Assembly (NCBI GenBank): GCA_037127255.1
Contig: JBANSL010000017.1
Span: 43,967,745 to 44,031,744, forward strand
DNA from: Persicaria tinctoria
Taxonomy: Eukaryota > Streptophyta > Magnoliopsida > Caryophyllales > Polygonaceae
Length of the DNA: 64,000 bases
Direction of reading: 5' to 3'
In this document: in pieces, positions 33,663 to 45,228 of the stretch
How the letters are laid out: every line of letters starts with the position of its first letter
Numbering within the stretch: position 1 is the stretch's first letter
Notes under the pieces: generated by a model
What the model was told of the DNA's origin: nothing
Seen by the model: the letters and a program-made list of their open reading frames with translations, nothing else
The model's database searches: none
Translations under genes and position numbers: made by a program

Positions 33663-35673
33663 TGTTGTAGGAGGAAATTGAGAATGCAAATTAAAATATA
33701 AATAAAGTACGGCAAACCAGATTCCGTCCCTTGCAGATAATTACAAGACCTCCTCCTGATGTTGCAGCGGGAAGTCGGGATCGATCCTCAAGGAAGCGTG
33801 TCAGCGGATCCTAGAAAGCGGAGAAATCTGACGGAAGTCGAGAACAGTGGTCCTAGATCTCGAGTACAGCAACTCGACAAAAGATCGGACAGTCGAACAC
33901 AGCGCAACAACAAGCACAGGCTCTCGTCGATCTCGACTAAGGCTGCTCGAGATCGAGTAGGGTCCTTGTCGACGTCGGCTTGGTTTGGTCGATTGCCTGC
34001 ACACAGAAGCTACAGCGACTTGGGTCGAAGATCAGTAGTCGAGATCGAGTTGTGCTATTCGATCTCGAGGAAAGCAGAGAATAAAATGAAGAAAACAAAT
34101 GCAAAGGCTTTGGGGATTTCGAACTAAACTGTATGAAAAGGGCTTCCAAGATTGGGGTTTACATCAACGATAACCAAACATGCATAAGGCAGAACTAAAC
34201 AAATAATCATGTGAATTGCATCAAAGGACTAAGCTTTCGCCTTTTCCAATAATTAGACAACTCTTTCAAGAAACTCTAATTGTCTCTACCAATTTTATGT
34301 TTACAATCGAAGTTGTTAGCATGAACCTCCATTAGATGGGTAATAAACACATAACAAGTAGTAGATGCTCAAAACATGATAAAAGTCGGATCTTTACCTC
34401 AGGCACGAATGGCTATTGTCGGGCTCGCCCCAACCCTAGAAGTGGGTGGACTACTCGCGCTTCATTCCAACCTCAGACATCATTGATTGAAAGGAAATAA
34501 CAACTTGCATTAAACTAAATTCAAAGACTTTACAATCCCGGTGATCCAACTCTCGTTGAACGCCAAAACCCTAAAACCTTCGAACTCCTAAAACTTCTCT
34601 GTGAACTACTTCTCTACTTCTGAATTGAATTGATAGAAATCAGCCCCATGGGCTTTATTTATAGGCTTTTAAACCTTGCTATTCAAAGATAGAAACATCT
34701 ATTTATATCTTAAACTATATCTAAAAGGCTTAATGATAAATAAAAGCAACAACATAATTAAATCTAAATAAGGGAATTATATCTAAAGTCTTCAAGTGGA
34801 TAAATCTCTCTTCATTGGATAGTTGTTGATAGATCGGATAGACGCGGAAATCTTCGGCTCCAAGGATTCCCACACCGAGTAGGACTGCCCAACGCGTTAC
34901 GCGGCTTCTGGAAGCTTCCTTGATCTTGAGTAATTCTAGTCGATCTCGAGTAACTCGGACGTCGACTTCAGTGGCTCGACGTCTCGGCTAGCTGGTGCTC
35001 GATGTGGCTCGGACATGGCTTCTGGGGTGTCCTCGTTCTCAAGGAATTCTCTTCGATCTCGAGTAATGGTGGCTCATCGACTAGGTCTTCTGGTGTTGTC
35101 GAGCAACCTGTCTTCGACATGGCTCGGGTGTCGGCTTCCGGGTTTCTCGATCTCGAGTAGGTTTACTCGATCTCGAGTAGAGTGTAACCCGACATGTCTT
35201 CGTCTTCGGCTTCTCGATCAGCTCCTCCTCGACCAGGCACTCCTTGGACATTTTTGGTCGATCTCGAGTACAAGGACTCGATATTGAGTAAATCTCTCAG
35301 CTTTCTGCTCTATTCTTAAAACGCACTTTTCCGAGTCCTCGTTCGTCGCATTGACGCATATGACCATGCGTTAGAAAGCTCTTTCCGAGGGCTACAACTC
35401 TCATGAAGACATCAAAGCTTGATTCAGAATGATGAATACCGAAAAATGGTCTTTTCTCCAGATGCACCATCCTTAACTTCTCCATGAGTTTCCTTTAAGT
35501 TCAAAAGTGCGTCCGATTTTTGCGAAATATAACAAAAACTTTTGTAGACCTCCATATATTGCTAATAAACATATACTACACAGATTCTGTATTATTCTAA
35601 CCCAAATGCATGAAATGCATGCAGAAAACGATATAAAAGTAACTATAAAACGTGGCAAATTAGGCTCACAACA
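33663..35673 (-). repeat. 3' LTR of the Athila-like element
   Basis: TGTTGTAGGAGG at left, CTCACAACA at right. Two blocks dense in TCGANNTCGA decamers (33840-34075 and 34918-35292) flank an AT-rich middle with the TATA box. Confidence 0.92.
34653..34664 (-). promoter_or_regulatory. LTR TATA box
   Basis: CTATAAATAAAGCCCATGGGG on the minus strand (box in the first 12 bases). Same at 39034-39045 in the partner LTR. Confidence 0.6.
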
Positions 35674-35711
35674 AACACCTCATACTTAAGCTTGCTTGTC
35701 CTCAAGCAATA
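35674..35711 (-). other. PPT-like tract and AGGA hairpin
   Basis: On the minus strand: TTGCTTG-AGGA-CAAGCAA (35692-35709), then GCTTAAGTATGAGGTGTT, then the LTR start TGTTGTGAGCC. Confidence 0.65.
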
Positions 35712-37180
35712 CTTTTAATTGTCATTCAGGGGAAGATTTCAAACTCTCAACATCCTAGATTCATTACCATATAACCCTGCAATCAATTACCATCCTCGAA
35801 AAGGTACTAGTGTCACAAATTCATGCATGTGCAATAAAAAGCAACATCTACTCACAAAAAGAGGGTTATGCAAAACCATTCATAAGTGACAAAGCATTAA
35901 TAATCAAGAGGACTTTAATTTAAGCTCAATAAGGAGTAGATTTGTAAAAGGATAAAGGTGGGCAATTTTTGGCCATGTGGTGCTAACGATCCGGGGAAAT
36001 GGAGTATTTCCAAACTTTCTTAACCACCACATCCATTCTTCCTTTGATTCATCACCTTCCATAATGCTTTTTTTTCAATAATAATGCTTTTACCTCTCTA
36101 ACCTCAGCACTGCCTTATCGCGAGTCGCAAACATGGGTCTCATGAATGGCCCCGAATACTTAGTGCTTTGGACTCCTCACCTGTGTGTCCCATCTCACTG
36201 AACTATTATCTCAGTAAGCAGGGTCGATCTACCTTTATCTCCTGAGGTGATCGGATTTTCTTTCACTCGTTAAATTTTCCATATAATTCAAACAATTTCC
36301 AACCCAACTCCAAATAATGATAATAACAACACAATAACCATATAATAATCTCCATAATGTGACATCATTCTCAACATAATCCCTGGATAGGAAATAAGGT
36401 AAATAATGGAAAATATTTAGAACATGTGGAGCATAATATGAAATAAGGCATATATATGACTTTTGTGATGCATAAGCATATGTAAGGCTGGGATATAACA
36501 ATGAGCACATTATATGGAAACATAAAGTCCTTCATCCTCTTATCAAGCAATATGTCAAAAGCAACATCAAATTTTTCCTCCTTTCATGGTTTTCAAGAAA
36601 ATATGCACTTCATTGTGACTTCCCTTTACTAGGCAATTTCATGCTATATCTCTAATGAATCCAATTTTGCATCGTCGAGTTCAATATAAGCTTCCATGAC
36701 ACTAATCAAAATTTTAAATGGTGGTCATTTTTTCAAAATTTGGAAAACATGTATGTAAGCCCATAAATCAATAATGAATTCCAAAATAGCCATGTATAAG
36801 CAATAAAAAAAAAAACCTTAAAAAATGCACACATAATATCAAATAAAACCAACTATGCATAAAGTAAGCCCTTCCCCACGCCATACTTAAACATTACAGT
36901 GTCCTCATTGTATGAAAACAAGGGTAAAGAAAGAAACTCACTAGATAGGTGTGCAGATCATCAGGGATTTGAGGGCTATGCTCTGGGCCGAGTCTGGTTT
37001 AGTTTACTTCTATCCCCATGGACTCGAAAAAATGTAGAAGAGAAATACCCACAATAGAAAAACTTAAAAGTTCAAAACCAAAAACAAAGAAAAGCAACAA
37101 TGTCCAAAAGTCCCAAAAATAAATGTCTATTTACCAGCTCTAGATTTTATAGTCGCTAGGCCGACTTTCTCAATTAAGCA
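35712..37180 (-). other. Noncoding internal region of the Athila-like element
   Basis: About 90% like 61051-62400. Contains the ATGGGT(C/G)TCATGAATGGCC motif (about 36132) and a second hairpin TACAATG-AGGA-CACTGTA (36895-36912) followed by TAATGTTTAAGTATGG. No credible coding frame. Confidence 0.7.
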
Positions 37181-37972
37181 TTAGCCTGGCTCATCTTTGT
37201 CCGGAGGTATAGGTGGATTTGGTGGTTCCTCCGGTGGTGGGAAGCGTGGGATGTCATCTGGGGGCATCATGTGAAGAAGCTTAAACCTCCCCGTGTGGAC
37301 GCTCCATAGCTCCACCCATCCATCTTCCTGGGCTCCAGCTGGCATGCATAAAGGAATATATAAAGGAAATTTGCATACCTCATAATCATACCTCTTTCGC
37401 TCCATTGGTTGATTTGTTTGCGCGTCTCCACCACAGCAAAACGGTGGAGTGGGAAGAGATATTTCCACCTCATCATGCGGAGCTTCATGCCACTTTGCGA
37501 GGACCCCATACTTGAATATGAACATCGGTTGCTCAAAATCGTCGAGGATAGCCTTCACCTTATAAGGCAAAAGTGACTTTGAAACAACATGGGCAACGAC
37601 GTCCAACTTCTTCTTTTCTGGCTCTTCTTCCTCTAGAGGTTCTTCAAATGGTTTTTCAAAGACAGAGGACAAAGTTGGAATTGAGATAGCGGAAGGACAT
37701 ACCTGGGTATCGACTAGAGATAGATCTATATCGATTGGAGATGGGTCGACATCGACTAGGTGTTGGTCAAGGTCGACCTTAGGTTCAGATTCTCCTTCTA
37801 GCAGGATTGGGGCTTCTGGCGGTGATTTTGACGAATCCCGGAGCTTCCTAAATGCGCGTACACCCTCAAGCCATGCCTCCTCATCAACGATGTATAGCCA
37901 TATCAAATTTTCCAATTCTTTTGCATGCTGTCTCGCTCTTTCCCTTTCGAAATACTCGAAGGTGTCCTGCAT
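37181..37972 (-). CDS. Intact 263-codon ORF of the non-autonomous element, unknown function
   Basis: The only long undisturbed frame in a young element. It starts at 37972, about 85 bases inside the PBS, where gag would begin. The N-terminal region is charged and helical (MQDTFEYFERERARQHAKEL). An acidic linker (VDVDPSPIDIDLSLVD, EKPFEEPLEEEEPEKKK) follows; the DNA there contains TCGACATCGA-type decamers. The C-terminal half has KVKAILDDFEQPMFIFKYG, KFPLYIPLCMPAGAQEDGW and a proline-rich end (PRFPPPEEPPNPPIPPDKD). No zinc knuckle, DTG/DSG protease or RT motif is present. Possibly a Gag derivative, or simply not yet decayed. Confidence 0.55.
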   Translation of the reverse strand: MQDTFEYFERERARQHAKELENLIWLYIVDEEAWLEGVRAFRKLRDSSKSPPEAPILLEGESEPKVDLDQHLVDVDPSPIDIDLSLVDTQVCPSAISIPTLSSVFEKPFEEPLEEEEPEKKKLDVVAHVVSKSLLPYKVKAILDDFEQPMFIFKYGVLAKWHEAPHDEVEISLPTPPFCCGGDAQTNQPMERKRYDYEVCKFPLYIPLCMPAGAQEDGWVELWSVHTGRFKLLHMMPPDDIPRFPPPEEPPNPPIPPDKDEPG

Positions 37973-38035
37973 ATACCTGTAGAAGAAAACTCAAAGAAAA
38001 CGTGAGATCTAACTACCTAAGGCGCGAATAATTGC

Positions 38036-38057
38036 TTCCCTGGCAACGGCGCCGATT
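38036..38057 (-). other. Primer-binding site, Asp-tRNA type
   Basis: The minus strand directly after the LTR reads AATCGGCGCCGTTGCCAGGG, close to the Athila PBS TGGCGCCGTTGCCGGGGA. Confidence 0.75.
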
Positions 38058-40054
38058 TGTTGTAGGAGGAAATCGAGAATGCAAATTAAAATATAAATAA
38101 AGTGCGGCAAACCAGATTCTGTCCCTTGCAAATAATTACAAGACCTCCTCCTGATGTAGCAGCGGGAAGTCAGGATCGATCCTCGAGGAAGCGTGTCAGC
38201 GGAGAAAACTCACGGAAGTCGACAACAGTGGTCCTAGATCTCGAGTACAGCAACTCGACAAAAGATCGGACAGTCGAACACAGCGCAACAACAAGCACAG
38301 GCTCTCGTCGATCTCGACTAAGGCTACTCGAGATCGAGTAGGGTCCTTGTCGACGTCGGCTTGGTTTGGTCGATTGCCTGCACACAGAAGCTACAACGAC
38401 TTGGGTCGAAGATCAGTAGTCGAGATCGAGTTGTGCTATTCGATCTCGAGGAAAGCAGAGAATAAAACGAAGAAAATAAATGCAAAGGCTTTGGGGCATT
38501 CGAACTAAACTGTATGAAAAGGGCTTCCAAGATTGGGGTTTGCATCAACGATAACCAAACATGCATAAGGCAGAACTAAACAAATAAAATTGTGAATTGC
38601 ATCAAAAGACTAAGCTTTCACCTTTTCCAACAATTAGACAACTCTTTCAAGAAACCCTAATTGTCTCTACCAATTTTATGTTTACAATCCAAGTTGTTAG
38701 CATGGACCTCCATTTGATGGGTAATAAGCACATAACAAGTAGTAGATGCTCAAAATATGATAAAAGTCGGATCTTTACCTCAGGCACGAATGGCTATTGT
38801 CGGGCTCGCCCCAACCCTAGAAGTGGGTGGACTACTCGCGCTTCATTCCAACCTCAGACATCATTGATTGAAAGGAAATAACAACTTGCATTAAACTAAA
38901 TTCAAAGACTTTACAATCCCGGTGATCCAACTCTCGTTGAACGCCAAAACCCTAAAACCTTCGAACTCCTAAAACTTCTCTGTGAACTACTTCTCTACTT
39001 CTGAATTGAATTGATAGAAATCAGCCCCATGGGCTTTATTTATAGGCTTTTAAACCTTGCTATTCAAAGATAGAAACATCTATTTATATCTTAAACTATA
39101 TCTAAAAGGCTTAATGATAAATAAAAGCAACAACATAATTAAATCTAAATAAGGGAATTATATCTAAAGTCTTCAAGTGGATAAATCTCTCTTCATTGGA
39201 TAGATGTTGATAGATCGGATAGACGCGGAAATCTTCGGCTCCAACGATTCCCACACCGAGTAGGACTGCCCAACGCGTTACGCGGCTTCTGGAAGCTTCC
39301 TCGATCTCGAGTAATTCTGCTCGATCTTGAGTAACTCGGACGTCGACTTCAGTGGCTCGGCGTCTCGGCTAGCTGGTGCTCGATGTGGCTCGGACATGGC
39401 TCCTGGGGTGTCCTCGTTCTCGAGGAATTCTCTTCGATCTTCAGTAATGGTGGCTCATCGACTAGGTCTTCTGGTGTTGTAGAGCAACCTCTCTTCGACA
39501 TGGCTCGGGTGTCGGCTTTCGGGTTTCTTGATCTCGAGTAGGTTTACTCGATCTCGAGTAGAGTGTAACCCGGCATGTCTTCGGCTTCGGCTTCTCGATC
39601 AGCTCCTCCTCGACCAGGCACTCCTTGGACATTTTTGGTCGATCTCGAGTACAAGTACTCGATATCGAGTAAATCTCTCAGCTTTTTGCTCTGTTCTTAA
39701 AACGCACTTTCCTTAGTCCTCGTTCGTCGCATTGACGCATATGACCATGTGTTGGAAAGCTCTTTCCGAGGGCTACAACTCTCATGAAGACATCAAAGCT
39801 TGATTCAGAATGATGAATACCGAAAAATGGCATTTTCTCCAGATGCACCATCCTTAGCTTCTCCATGAGTTTCCTTTAAGTTCCAAAGTGCGTCCGATTT
39901 CTGCGAAATATAACAAAAACTTGTGTAGACCTCCATATATTGCTAATAAACATACACTACACAGATTCTGTATTATTCTAACCCAAATGAATGAAATGCA
40001 TGCAGAAAACGATATAAAAGTAACTGTAAAACGTGGCAAATTAGGCTCACAACA
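38058..40054 (-). repeat. 5' LTR of the Athila-like element
   Basis: TGTTGTAGGAGG at left, CTCACAACA at right. Differs from the 33663 copy by scattered single bases and one short deletion near 38205. Confidence 0.92.
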
Positions 40055-40059
40055 AGATG

Positions 40060-40312
40060 CCGAGTAAGGTTGATTCATGGCGGGTGCTGACGAGTCTTCA
40101 TGAGCTCCGTGTGTGGACGCAAGCTCACTTCTTGTGCCGGTGGTATAGTCCTGAGCTCCGTGTGTGGACGCAAGCTTTAGTTGCATCTTCAATTCTCTTG
40201 TCCCTTGCATGAGTGATAGCAAGTAAATAATCATTTTGTCCTCAACGTCACCAGGAGTCATCGATAATTGTCCTCAACGTTACCAGGAGTCATCGATAAT
40301 TGTACTACATCA
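40060..40312 (-). repeat. 5' LTR of the gypsy element, continued
   Basis: Matches 28170-28456 and ends TACTACATCA. Contains a local duplication 'gagctccgtgtgtggacgcaagct' and a duplicated 'ccaggagtcatcgataattgt'. Confidence 0.85.
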
Positions 40313-41917
40313 CATATATAATTATAAATGTGATATTTTAGAACCTTTTGTCTAGCTTCAAAACGGCAATTATATACAAAGTGAAATATTGATGAGATGC
40401 ATATAAGTTTTCTTTGCAACATGAAATTCATAATTTATATCTTGATATCTTATATTTTCATGTAGAAAGGAGCAATTAAGAATAATAATAATGATGGATT
40501 TGAGGGAGTTTGATTGAATGTAGCAGCAGCACCCAATGCAGAACCTCCAGGACTTTATTCAAGCCACCCGTCGACCGTCCTCAAATTTGTACCAAATCAT
40601 CTTCGTTCATCGCCGACGGCATGGTTTTCTCCAGGTGAGTTATGAATTTCCCTGAACCATCTAGTATCTCGCACAAGGCCTCCAACTAATTGTTCATCTT
40701 TCTCACTGTTTCCGTTTATCTCTAGGCAGCAGTGTTCAATTTCTAGCGGATTCACCAGCTCCGTCGTAGAATAAGATGAAGAGAAAATGTAATCCCCACC
40801 AAGATGAACCTACTAGGCCTCTCAAATCAGCTACTCGTGGAGGAGTTTGATCCATTAAGGATGGGAGACTAATCCCAAAAAACAATCGGTGTTCAATGGC
40901 AACATGAGTTTAAAAATTAAAAGCAAAGAAGTAAGTGTTCTAAGGTTAGTATGAATAAAACTCTCTCTACTAGCATTTCTTTTTTTTATGAAGATTCCCT
41001 ATTGGTTTAAAAAGATATATATAATTTCAGCTGTAACCTTGTAGCCTTAATGTGTTTCTGGTGTTTTAGATGTATATTAGAATTTTTATTCAGATTACTG
41101 AAAAATCTTCAACTTTACTTTCAGCCAAGAGATTAAGAAAATGAGAATTTAGGCATTGGCAAAGGTATAAGTTTAATAGTTTGACTCAGTAATTGGATCT
41201 AGTCTTTGTTGATTTCATCAGAAGACAAAATAAGGGCTAAAGACAAAATATTATAGTCTGAATGATCAACAAAATCCATTAGTTAATCAAGTTCTTCCCG
41301 TGCTATATTTTAGGAACCAAGCAAGAGTACAGTGAAACCCGATGTACCTCACTGCTAGTGCAGATGCTTAGCCTCCTACAATGCATTCTTAGGTGAGCAT
41401 TCATACACTAGGATTCAGTTGAGATGGTCGACTTCTGGCTGCTCTTTTATTATGCTTTTGTGCTTTTTGCAATGTTGCTTTGTCCTGAAACTTCTATTTG
41501 TTAAGTTATAAATTTGAAATTGAAGATGGGATGTATAAATGCACGTGGTCATATGTCTTTCCTAGTCAATTTTATTATGTGTCTTAGTATGGCAATGGTG
41601 GATACACTAATATAATCCACCTTGGTTTTGTGAATGATGTTCTCTTTCTCCTTCTTTCTTAATTGTCTTCCAACTCTTTTCATTTTACTCTCGGTTTCTA
41701 CCGCCTTTATGTGGTTCTTTAGTGTGCATTGCCTTTCCTTTATGACCTATCGATTAGTTTAGCGATCTATGGCCATCTGTTAATTAAACGAGTTAGTAAC
41801 ATCCGGTTGTTATCTATACTACTAATGAACTAATGATTTATGCAAGTGTTGCTGGTTTTATAGAATAATTTTGATTAGCAAGTAAATAATCACTAGAAGG
41901 TGCTTTGTAATTTTTAA
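40313..41917 (+). other. CACTA-2 interior, gene-like fragment, unrecognised
   Basis: An exon-like block (about 40519-40634) reads AAAPNAEPPGLYSSHPSTVL then KFVPNHLRSSPTAWFSP, ends at CTCCAG/GTGAGT, and may resume after TTTATCTCTAG (40725) as GSSVQFLADSPAPSS with a stop. It looks like a captured gene start, and I do not recognise the product. The rest is intron-like. Confidence 0.35.
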
Positions 41918-41986
41918 GCCTATTAGCTCAAATGGTAAAGTGATGTGTTAATGCACATTGATGCGGGTTCAAACCCCGCATAGGTT
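41918..41986 (+). other. Isolated tRNA-like module
   Basis: GCCTATTAGCTCAAATGG, a D-arm partner AAAGTG that is decayed, and T-arm GCGGG TTCAAAC CCCGC, ATAGGTT. A second fragment CCCCGCATATGCTAC lies at 42010. Same family as the foldback ends, without the TGCAC array. Confidence 0.65.
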
Positions 41987-42303
41987 ACTATTATAAAAAA
42001 AACAGAAAAACCCCCGCATATGCTACTACAAAAAAAATTATGTTTTTTTCCTTTAAAATTTGATAAAACACATTTAAAACGGGATATTACCGTCGCAAAA
42101 TTGTAATGTTGTGCCAAGAGGGAAAAAGGCGGGAAAAAAGTATTTGCTACGGTGATTTCCGTCACTGAATATTATTTGCTACCCTAAGGCTAGCAACCCT
42201 CAATTTGCCGTCGCATAGCCATCACAAATACATTATTGCATTGGCAACCTTACCTTTTGCGACGGGGAAGTGCCGTTTTTAAAGCAATTTTTTTTTTGTA
42301 GTG
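41987..42303. other. CACTA-2 right subterminal region
   Basis: CGGTGATTTCCGTCAC, TTGCCGTCGCA and TTTGCGACGGGG repeats, like those after the left end (24660-24740). Confidence 0.65.
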
Positions 42304-42306
42304 AAA

Positions 42307-45228
42307 CATTCAAATCCAAACCGTTATTGCTTTAGTGTAGTTAGAGTCTCAACTTTCTCTTTCTGCCAAGTCAGAACCTTGCGGTCATGGAGCGAAACCA
42401 GTGTCAATAGTGGTAAGAATAATGGATACCTAAAAACGTTAATGGTGAGCGGGATCAGATGATGCCCACCTACTGTTTGCACTGCCTTAAACACACATAT
42501 ACGTTATACCTAATAATCATGCTTCTAGATGCAAGGCAGAATATTAACACACTAGCATGCCCCTAAGTTCAAGTGCATAATAATAATGAAGGCCTCAACA
42601 CAGAATACCAAGTGGTATATCCCGCTTCCAAACCACCGCTCCCCTTTCCGATAAGGCGGAGACTGGCCAGGTCGCAAATGCATTCCAATTAATAGATGGT
42701 GTGAGGTCCGTATTGGTACCCGACCCCATATTGCATGCTTATTAAGAAATCATGAATGTGTACTTAATAGAGAAAAGGAATAAGATAATGCGAAAGGTAA
42801 AATAAGAGTAATGAGTAAAGGGGTAATTAAGACTCGAACGGCTCTAGACGAATCTAATGAGACTAGGCCATCATATGACCCTAGCAAAGACCCTAGATAC
42901 TTCACAGATAACGGTCGATCTGTTTACAAATGCATAAGGTAATAGAATGCTCAATGGTCAATGCAACGTAGCATGATACTACATGTCATGCTGATCATGA
43001 ATGCAAGCACCTAGTATATCATGCACAAAAAGCAAGGAGTTCTCTCTATCGATCTAAGTAAGCTCCGAAGAGACTTACTTGGCTATGCAAAACAGCATAA
43101 TAGAAGGTCCGATACACATCAATCATAATCACAAAGTACCACCTAGATACATATCAGAACACATATATAAGTCTACGTCTAATCATTCAAGCACTCAAGG
43201 AAAACATCATTCAACGAGAATAACAACCATATCGCAATCGTCATTCCATCAAGTTTAACCATTCATCACATTGCCATATTTCGTAGGACCACATCATTCT
43301 CATCGTTCCATTCAGCCACATTCATATGTTCATAAAATTCATATATCCGCAATACTAATCCACATTCATCATAGTTCATAAGGCATAAGTCAAACGATAT
43401 ATACTATATATCTCATCATCTTATTAGTCAACCAATCATGCTACTATTCCACTCAATCATGATATTAGTCAATCAATCATATCAACATGCTAGTTAGTCA
43501 TTGATAAAATAATTCCCAAGTTAGTCCCAAAAATCATTTCGAAAACCAAGTTACCGATTAGAATGTTCAACCTTAAAAGCTTAGGAAATTTGTTTTCTCA
43601 ACACCCAAATCAGGTCATTAAGTTAGTACTTGAAATCCCCCAAAATCCATGAAAACGAGTCACAAAAATGATCGTTGAAAACATCGAGAAACGGAGTCAA
43701 AAATGATCGGACAGGGAGCCAGTAGCGGTTGCAAAAAAGGCTCTCGCGCCCGCGAGACTCGGCGCCTCAGTGGTCTTCTCGGTTGCGATCTTCTCACACC
43801 CGCGAGATCCCGAGTAGCGGGCGCGAGTTTGGTGTCCCCTCCTAGGGCGCCCCAGATCTCCACCTCGCCGCCGTGAGTCACCACATTTTTGGTCGTGAGC
43901 AAGAAACCTAGACAGGGTGTTCTTCCTCGCGACTGTGAGGTCTTTATCACGGCGGCGACAATTGTCCTGAATCTTTGATTCAAGGTCCGTTTGTGGCCTC
44001 TTTTGGTGTTATTAGTCCCTCCCCTTTTTCTAAATTTTTCCTAGAGTTTCCAGGCATGGGTTAGTACTAAAATAACTCGAAAAACATGAGAATTTGAAGA
44101 GATTTCTCATCCCACTCTTACATGCTTCACTTTCTCTTCTCCCGGGTAGCTCTTGATGCGATTTGAGGCTGAATATATTAGATCCCCTTATTGGGTGAGT
44201 AGAAGAAGTTAGTTTAAGGATAAAAGAGGGAACTTGAAGGGTTTGGAAGTGAAAGGAGGAGAAAATGAGCTATCTTACCATTCCTAGACTTAAAACTGAA
44301 CAAATGGGCTACGGGGCTTCGATCCTTGACTTCAAGGGTGTTGAGTGGCTTCAAAAGATATCATTGGACTCCTTATAAGATGGTGGTAGTTGTTGGACTC
44401 CTTGGATCTTGAGGAAGATGAGAAAAGATGTGGTGAGATGGTGTGGTGTGGTGATATCGAGAGAAAGAAATGAGGGATAGGGGTTTTCCTTTATGGGTTC
44501 TTTGGTGTTTGGAGAAGAGAAGGGGTGGTTAAGGTTGTGAAGGGTGGTGGTTTTTGGGGAGGCACAAGGGAAGAAGAAAAGGGAATGAGAGTGTTTTAGG
44601 GTTTGTGGTTGTAGGACAATGAGGCCTCCAATCCATCTCTACCTTTTAGATAAGATGGAAGAGGTGTTATTTGTCTTAAGGTGAGATTCAAATGAGTATG
44701 ATGTCATGGTCTTATCCCTTGACTAGATGATTTGAGGACAGGATTGAAGATGAAGGATGGATTATCTCTTTCCAAAAGAAGGGCATGCAAGGAAGGAGGG
44801 AAGGAAAACGCTAATGTGGGTGTCTTCCCCAAATAGGGTAAGCATCTTGACCAATTCAAAATAGTCACATGCGTTCACTTGGGGTTAGGGTTTGGTGTGG
44901 GGGCATCTCGGCTAGGGTTAGGAGAGTGGGAGTGCGGGTCTTGGTTTCGACATTGCAAGCTTGAATCCTGAGGGGCGTCCCGAAATTAATCCCCGAAGTT
45001 AGTTCCCCCAAAGTTAGTTTTTGAATTCCCGCTCTCTCTTTCCTGAATTAGAATTTTTAAAAAAAATCAAGAATCGAGGTTGCCATGTTAGTTCTTAAAA
45101 TTATTGTTAGGTCGGAAATCCGCTTTATGAGGTTTTAAAATCCGAGTTAGCGAGTTTTTTGTTAAATTCCGCTTTCAAATTCATTTTGTTTTCTTTTTTT
45201 GTCAAAAAATTAAAATTTAAAAATTCCA
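42307..45228 (-). mobile_element. Long LTR, right part, ending TTTACA
   Basis: Continuation of 24357-24627. No credible coding frame. Ends CCAGTCTTTACA. Confidence 0.65.

Larger units (their letters stand above)
33663..40054 (-). mobile_element. Young non-autonomous Athila-like retrotransposon (TSD AGATG)
   Basis: 6392 bp. LTRs 33663-35673 and 38058-40054 are nearly identical by eye, flanked by AGATG (33658-33662, 40055-40059). Minus-strand order: 5' LTR, PBS, one intact 263-codon ORF, noncoding region with two AGGA hairpins, PPT-like tract, 3' LTR. There is no gag core, protease, RT or integrase. It is inserted in the gypsy 5' LTR. Confidence 0.92.
26136..40312 (-). mobile_element. Ty3/gypsy retrotransposon, internally deleted (TSD CATAT)
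   Basis: LTRs 26136-28456 and 32476-40312 (the latter interrupted) both start TGATAC and end CATCA on the plus strand. Flanks are CATAT on both sides (26131-26135, 40313-40317). Minus-strand order: 5' LTR, PBS, gag, zinc knuckle and protease, a 307-bp unrelated piece instead of RT and RNase H, integrase C-terminal half, PPT, 3' LTR. The integrase and DGGS-type protease resemble the chromovirus branch of Ty3/gypsy. A hAT and an Athila-like element sit in its LTRs. Confidence 0.88.
24628..42303. mobile_element. CACTA transposon 2 (17.7 kb with insertions, TSD AAA)
   Basis: Left end CACTACCAAAAAAAAATTGC; right end inverted CACTACAAAAAAAAAATTGC; the next bases CTTT also match. Both flanks read AAA. 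The flanks join into continuous LTR sequence. Subterminal (T/C)GCGACGG-type motifs occur at both ends. Without the 14.2-kb gypsy insertion the element is about 3.5 kb. No transposase was seen. One doubt: a similar motif TACTACAAAAAAAATTATG at about 42021 could instead be the left end of a 280-bp mini-element sharing the right end, but its flank does not give an AAA TSD. Confidence 0.7.

Noticed and set aside
40060..40312. End of a second tandem gypsy copy (integrase tail upstream of the 5' LTR)
   Set aside because: The segment ends in TACATCA with TSD CATAT matching the left flank at 26131, so it is the normal LTR end and the integrase tail simply lies inside the LTR.
42021..42303. A separate 280-bp mini-CACTA using the 42303 end
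   Set aside because: The inner TACTACAAAA motif lacks the CACTA start and an AAA flank, whereas 24628 has both and the flanks rejoin into LTR sequence; left as a stated alternative.
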